A DNA stretch of 64,000 bases, taken from NCBI RefSeq assembly GCF_050753345.1, contig NZ_JBLZFX010000012.1:32795-96794 (forward strand), given 5' to 3'. Within the stretch, counting starts at the first letter, position 1; each line of letters starts with the position of its first letter. The translations under genes and the position numbers were made by a program. This stretch comes from Alkalinema pantanalense. GTDB taxonomy: Bacteria; Cyanobacteriota; Cyanobacteriia; Leptolyngbyales; Leptolyngbyaceae. Below, one piece after another: positions 61,219 through 64,000 of the stretch. The notes under the pieces were generated by a model. It ran no database searches. It saw nothing but the letters and a program-made list of their open reading frames with translations, and was not told the origin of the DNA.

Positions 61219-61457
61219 CAGTCACACACTAATTGTTAGATAGTCTAACTTTATAGAAAGCCAATCATCTTGTCAATCCTGAATATTTTATTTTAATTAT
61301 TTTGATGACATTAAAAACTTGTTTATGCTTCTTAGTTTTTGTAGTTTTAATGTCTGTAGAAATGTTTTATATATTGCAATTAGCACGCGTTAGATTCTAT
61401 TAAATCGATATTGCGTTGATGGATCAAGGAATATCGATTTAACATATAAGTCCTAAT

Positions 61458-61482
61458 AAAAAAGCCTCCAAATTTGGAGGCT
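61458..61482 (-). terminator. Rho-independent terminator of ssuBC
   Basis: A perfect 20-bp palindrome (AGCCTCCAAA / TTTGGAGGCT) followed on the minus strand by a TTTTT run, about 95 nt after the permease stop. The rest of the 492-bp gap (61086-61577) is AT-rich and encodes nothing clear. Confidence 0.85.
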
Positions 61483-61577
61483 GAGAGAGGATAGTAAGGC
61501 TAAAGAAAGCACTGATTGATCTTGATTTTACGACATCCTTTAACTAGCTTGCTACTAGTCTATTACCAGGATACAGT

Positions 61578-62414
61578 CTATGACTTTTGGTAGTTAGGAT
61601 GCCAACGCAACCAAGAACGTTCCAAATATCTAGCAACACTATCTGCTAGTTTGCCAAATAAAGCATACATGACGATCGCAAGAACAATCACATCGGTTTG
61701 CATGAATTCTCTTGCATTAGTTGCCATGTAACCGATGCCGGAATCGGCAGCGATCGTTTCAGCCACAATCAGAGTAAGCCACATAATTCCAAGGGAAAAT
61801 CTGACACCTACTAAGATAGATGACATGGCTCCTGGAAGAATAATTTTCCAGAATAATTGCCAAGCATTTAAACCATAAACACGACCCATCTCAATCAAAC
61901 CAGGATCTACCTGCCGAATGCCATGGAAGGTATTTAGGTAAATTGGGAACATCACCCCTAGGGAAACTAGAAATAATCGAGCTTCATCACCGATTCCAAA
62001 CCACAGAATCACCAACGGTAAAAGTGCAAGGTTAGGAATCGTGCGCAACATTTGCAGCGTTGTATCAAACAGTGACTCTGAAACCCGTGAGATCCCGTTA
62101 ATAATGCCCAGGGCAAATCCAATTCCTCCACCAATAATAAAGCCACTAATTGCCCGTAGGGAACTAATGCCAATATTTCTGGGCAGTTCACCAGATTGAG
62201 TCAGCTTAATCGCCGCTGTCACAACACTAAGGGGGGCTGGAAGAACCTGTGGAGGAATGACCCCAATCACTGCAAAAAATTGCCAAAACAAAAGAACAGT
62301 AATGGGAAATAGCCAGGGTAGGAAAACTTTAACCTTAGGATGATCTAAGTTAAGTTGGGGCTTTTCCTGAGAGTAATACTTCCTTAAAGAAGCTTTGATT
62401 CTGAAGGTACTCAT
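61578..62414 (-). CDS. ssuC: SsuC-like sulfonate ABC permease
   Basis: A 278-aa permease. A cytosolic N-terminus of about 30 residues is followed by about six transmembrane segments; the coupling loop is VYGLNAWQLFWKIILPGAMSSIL. The sequence SLRAISGFIIGGGIGFALGIINGIS and the ending WLRWHPNYQKS resemble SsuC. With the ATPase upstream it forms a permease/ATPase core without its own binding protein. The three orphan SsuA-type proteins of this window may use it. Confidence 0.88.
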   Translation of the reverse strand: MSTFRIKASLRKYYSQEKPQLNLDHPKVKVFLPWLFPITVLLFWQFFAVIGVIPPQVLPAPLSVVTAAIKLTQSGELPRNIGISSLRAISGFIIGGGIGFALGIINGISRVSESLFDTTLQMLRTIPNLALLPLVILWFGIGDEARLFLVSLGVMFPIYLNTFHGIRQVDPGLIEMGRVYGLNAWQLFWKIILPGAMSSILVGVRFSLGIMWLTLIVAETIAADSGIGYMATNAREFMQTDVIVLAIVMYALFGKLADSVARYLERSWLRWHPNYQKS

Positions 62415-62563
62415 GGACGTAAAAGAAACTCATAGAACGATAAAGGTGCTAGGGAACAGCTATTTGTTTCCTTGCTAGGATAGTTTGCTATATACACCCT
62501 TCAGGAATCTACTTTCGTAGGCTTATTAACTTCCCCAATGAACCCAAAGTAGGACTCTCGGCC

Positions 62564-63337
62564 CTATGCCTGAGCACCCACCAAAGCCTCAACTGAAAGG
62601 TCATGCTTACGCATCACTCGTTGCAAAATGATTTCAACCGTTTCTGCAAAAGCTTTACTAGCACGGTGTCTAGGGCGAGGTAAGTCAACCGGCACATCCA
62701 TCACAACTTGACCATGCTCAATTAAAATAACGCGATCGGCTAAGGCAACAGCTTCTTCAACGTCATGGGTAATCAGAAGTGAGGTAAACTGTTGCTCCTG
62801 CCACAAATCCTCTAGCAGTTGCTGCATTTCAATCCGAGTTAAAGCATCCAACGCCCCTAAGGGTTCATCCAGCAAGAGCAAGTGAGGTTGGCTAGCTAGG
62901 GCTCGAGCTAGGGCAACTCGCTGACGCTGCCCCCCAGAGAGCGCAGCAGGCCACTCATTAGCCTTTTCTTCAAGGCCAACGGATTGTAAAACCTGTAAAG
63001 CCCGAGGTCGGCTGCCCACAGCGCCCAGTAATCCCAACTCAACATTGGCCAAGACCCGCTGCCAGGGCAGTAGTCGAGAATCCTGGAACATCATCCGTAC
63101 TGTAGGGCTCAGTCTTTGGGTTCGTTGTCCATCTAGTAAAACACCACCTGCACTTGGTGTTTCTAGACCGGCAATCAGGCGTAGTAGGGTACTTTTACCA
63201 CACCCACTGCGACCAACGATCGCAACAAATTCTCCAGGTTTCACCTCCAAATTCAATTCTCTTAGAACTTTATTTGTCCCGAAAGACTTTTCTAACCCTT
63301 CAATAACCAGATGTGTTCCAAGACGCTCATAGCTCAT
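62564..63337 (-). CDS. ssuB: SsuB-like sulfonate ABC ATPase
   Basis: A 257-aa ATPase close to SsuB. Walker A G42-R-S-G-C-G-K-S-T50, Q-loop VRMMFQDSRLLPWQRVLANVELGL, signature LSGGQRQRVALARAL, Walker B LLLDEPLGALD and switch His ITHDVEEAV match the E. coli pattern well. The ATG at 63337 has GAGG 8 nt upstream and is preferred over an in-frame start at 63385. It leads the ssuB-ssuC unit, with 149 bp between the genes. Confidence 0.92.
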   Translation of the reverse strand: MSYERLGTHLVIEGLEKSFGTNKVLRELNLEVKPGEFVAIVGRSGCGKSTLLRLIAGLETPSAGGVLLDGQRTQRLSPTVRMMFQDSRLLPWQRVLANVELGLLGAVGSRPRALQVLQSVGLEEKANEWPAALSGGQRQRVALARALASQPHLLLLDEPLGALDALTRIEMQQLLEDLWQEQQFTSLLITHDVEEAVALADRVILIEHGQVVMDVPVDLPRPRHRASKAFAETVEIILQRVMRKHDLSVEALVGAQA

Positions 63338-63768
63338 ACCGAAACCTCTAGTGAGAACCCCCAGGTGATTGATTCTCTTGGCCATGGAGTAACTATAGAG
63401 AAATGTAATCTAAAGCACTAATGCGAATGGAATAGCTGACAGTAAGATATAAATGGGTACGTCCACTGTAAGCCTATTCCTGTTTGATAAAACGCTAGTC
63501 GATTAGGATACGTCCCTCTTAATCCATAACCAAGCAGTTTTTACTACTTCATAGTCTTCGCCAAAAACTTTACTAACAATGTGACCTTGATTAATAAAGC
63601 AGAAAAAACAATGAAGTAGGAAGTGGCAATTTCTACCTGATGCTTCTCAGTATAGGTGGATGACTTTGCGAACACAAAGTACGTTCAATACTAAATAAAA
63701 GTACTTTTTATACAAAACACTGAGTTTGCACTCATGGCCTTGTTGTGCTGGTTTGATTAATATTTCCT
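63338..63768. other. Intergenic region upstream of ssuB, no gene seen
   Basis: AT-rich sequence with no credible ORF; it must include the ssuB promoter. A 17-nt region with AAGTACTTTTTA near 63702 and several A/T runs are the only features noticed. Confidence 0.35.
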
Positions 63769-63801
63769 AAAAAAATACCTCATCAACATTGGATGAGGTA
63801 T
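63769..63801 (-). terminator. Rho-independent terminator for a gene beyond the window
   Basis: Arms ATACCTCAT / ATGAGGTAT with a 9-nt loop and seven T on the minus strand. No minus-strand gene lies directly upstream inside the window, so it probably ends a transcript that enters from beyond 64000. The stretch 63802-64000 shows no convincing coding frame on either strand. Confidence 0.75.
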
Positions 63802-64000
63802 GAGTATCAGCAAATAGCAAGTACCTTAATTCGACGCCCGCTATCAAGTTCGATTCGGTTTAACCAACATATTGGGGTAGTTAGGAGATTTCTAACAAAG
63901 AAACTACCCAGGGTAAAATGCTTTCAGTTGTTCCAACAAGCAAGGAAGCAGAGACTTGAAAAACGCTCCTCAATCTGAAAATCCCCTTAGTTCATCGCAA

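Noticed and set aside
63793..63978. 61-aa plus-strand ORF at the end of the window
   Set aside because: It begins inside the terminator hairpin, has no ribosome site, and shows no recognisable sequence.
1..64000. CRISPR arrays, tRNA or rRNA genes, full insertion sequences
   Set aside because: No regular direct-repeat/spacer pattern, no tRNA-like T-loop or cloverleaf noticed, and no transposase-like protein among the reading frames.

Overview
The window looks like cyanobacterial DNA. HIP1-type octamers (GCGATCGC, e.g. at 3615, 7186, 7462 and 48365) and the shorter CGATCG are frequent. The porin at 48207 has the cyanobacterial SLH-plus-OprB design, the AAA+ protein at 6646 resembles Ycf46, and Uma2 and DUF1016-type nucleases are present. 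No rRNA, tRNA, CRISPR array or intact transposase was found. Whether this is chromosome, island or plasmid cannot be decided from the sequence, although the first 3.9 kb looks plasmid-like.

Region 1 (1-8.3 kb), accessory. A tightly spaced five-gene plus-strand unit encodes an actin-like ParM/StbA ATPase, a small unknown protein, a ParA/MinD/MobD-type deviant Walker ATPase, a single-pass membrane protein and a lipoprotein-like protein. It is followed by a DUF1016/YhcG nuclease gene bracketed by two identical 26-bp palindromes, a Uma2 nuclease, a protein with a long Asp/Glu tail, and a divergent Ycf46-like AAA+ ATPase.

Region 2 (8.4-63.3 kb), an organosulfur supercluster, mostly on the minus strand. 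It carries six exported substrate-binding proteins of the SsuA/TauA/NrtA type, four ABC ATPases and four permeases for them, and one further SBP-fold protein without a signal peptide. Desulfonation and oxidation genes are ssuD, ssuE, a TauD-type dioxygenase, an NtaA/DszA-family monooxygenase and an acyl-CoA-dehydrogenase-like flavoprotein. For sulfate esters there is an exported sulfatase with its own exported formylglycine-generating enzyme. Two separate AprBA-like flavoprotein/ferredoxin pairs are each linked to a sulfonate transporter. Accessory genes include a beta-carbonic anhydrase, amidase, amidohydrolase, GST, dienelactone hydrolase, MtnD-like dioxygenase, BASS transporter, methyltransferase, a TonB-like protein and a porin. 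The likely flow is: uptake through the porin and perhaps a TonB-dependent step, periplasmic sulfatase cleavage, ABC import, then cytosolic oxidative or reductive release of sulfur.

Minus-strand transcription units, inferred from spacing and hairpins, are: ssuB-ssuC (63.3-61.6 kb); monooxygenase-amidohydrolase-SBP-like (61.1-56.9); SBP-ATPase-permease (56.8-54.0); aldo/keto reductase-HAD-ABC exporter (54.0-50.4); SsuA3-TonB-like-amidase-tauCAB (45.0-38.4); flavoprotein 2-ferredoxin 2-GNAT (38.1-35.4); FGE-sulfatase (35.3-31.7); methyltransferase-BASS-mtnD-SsuA2-flavoprotein 1-ferredoxin 1-HEAT (31.6-25.2); and the ssuD/ssuE/SsuA1 region with an NrtA-like transporter (18.8-8.4). Plus-strand islands are GST-DLH (20.1-21.8), an aldo/keto reductase (24.0-25.1), a small secreted protein (46.4) and the porin (48.2).

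Two window-wide patterns stand out. No transcriptional regulator gene is visible in the whole cluster. Intergenic DNA, and a few coding stretches, carry many short degenerate tandem repeats with 11-19 bp periods.
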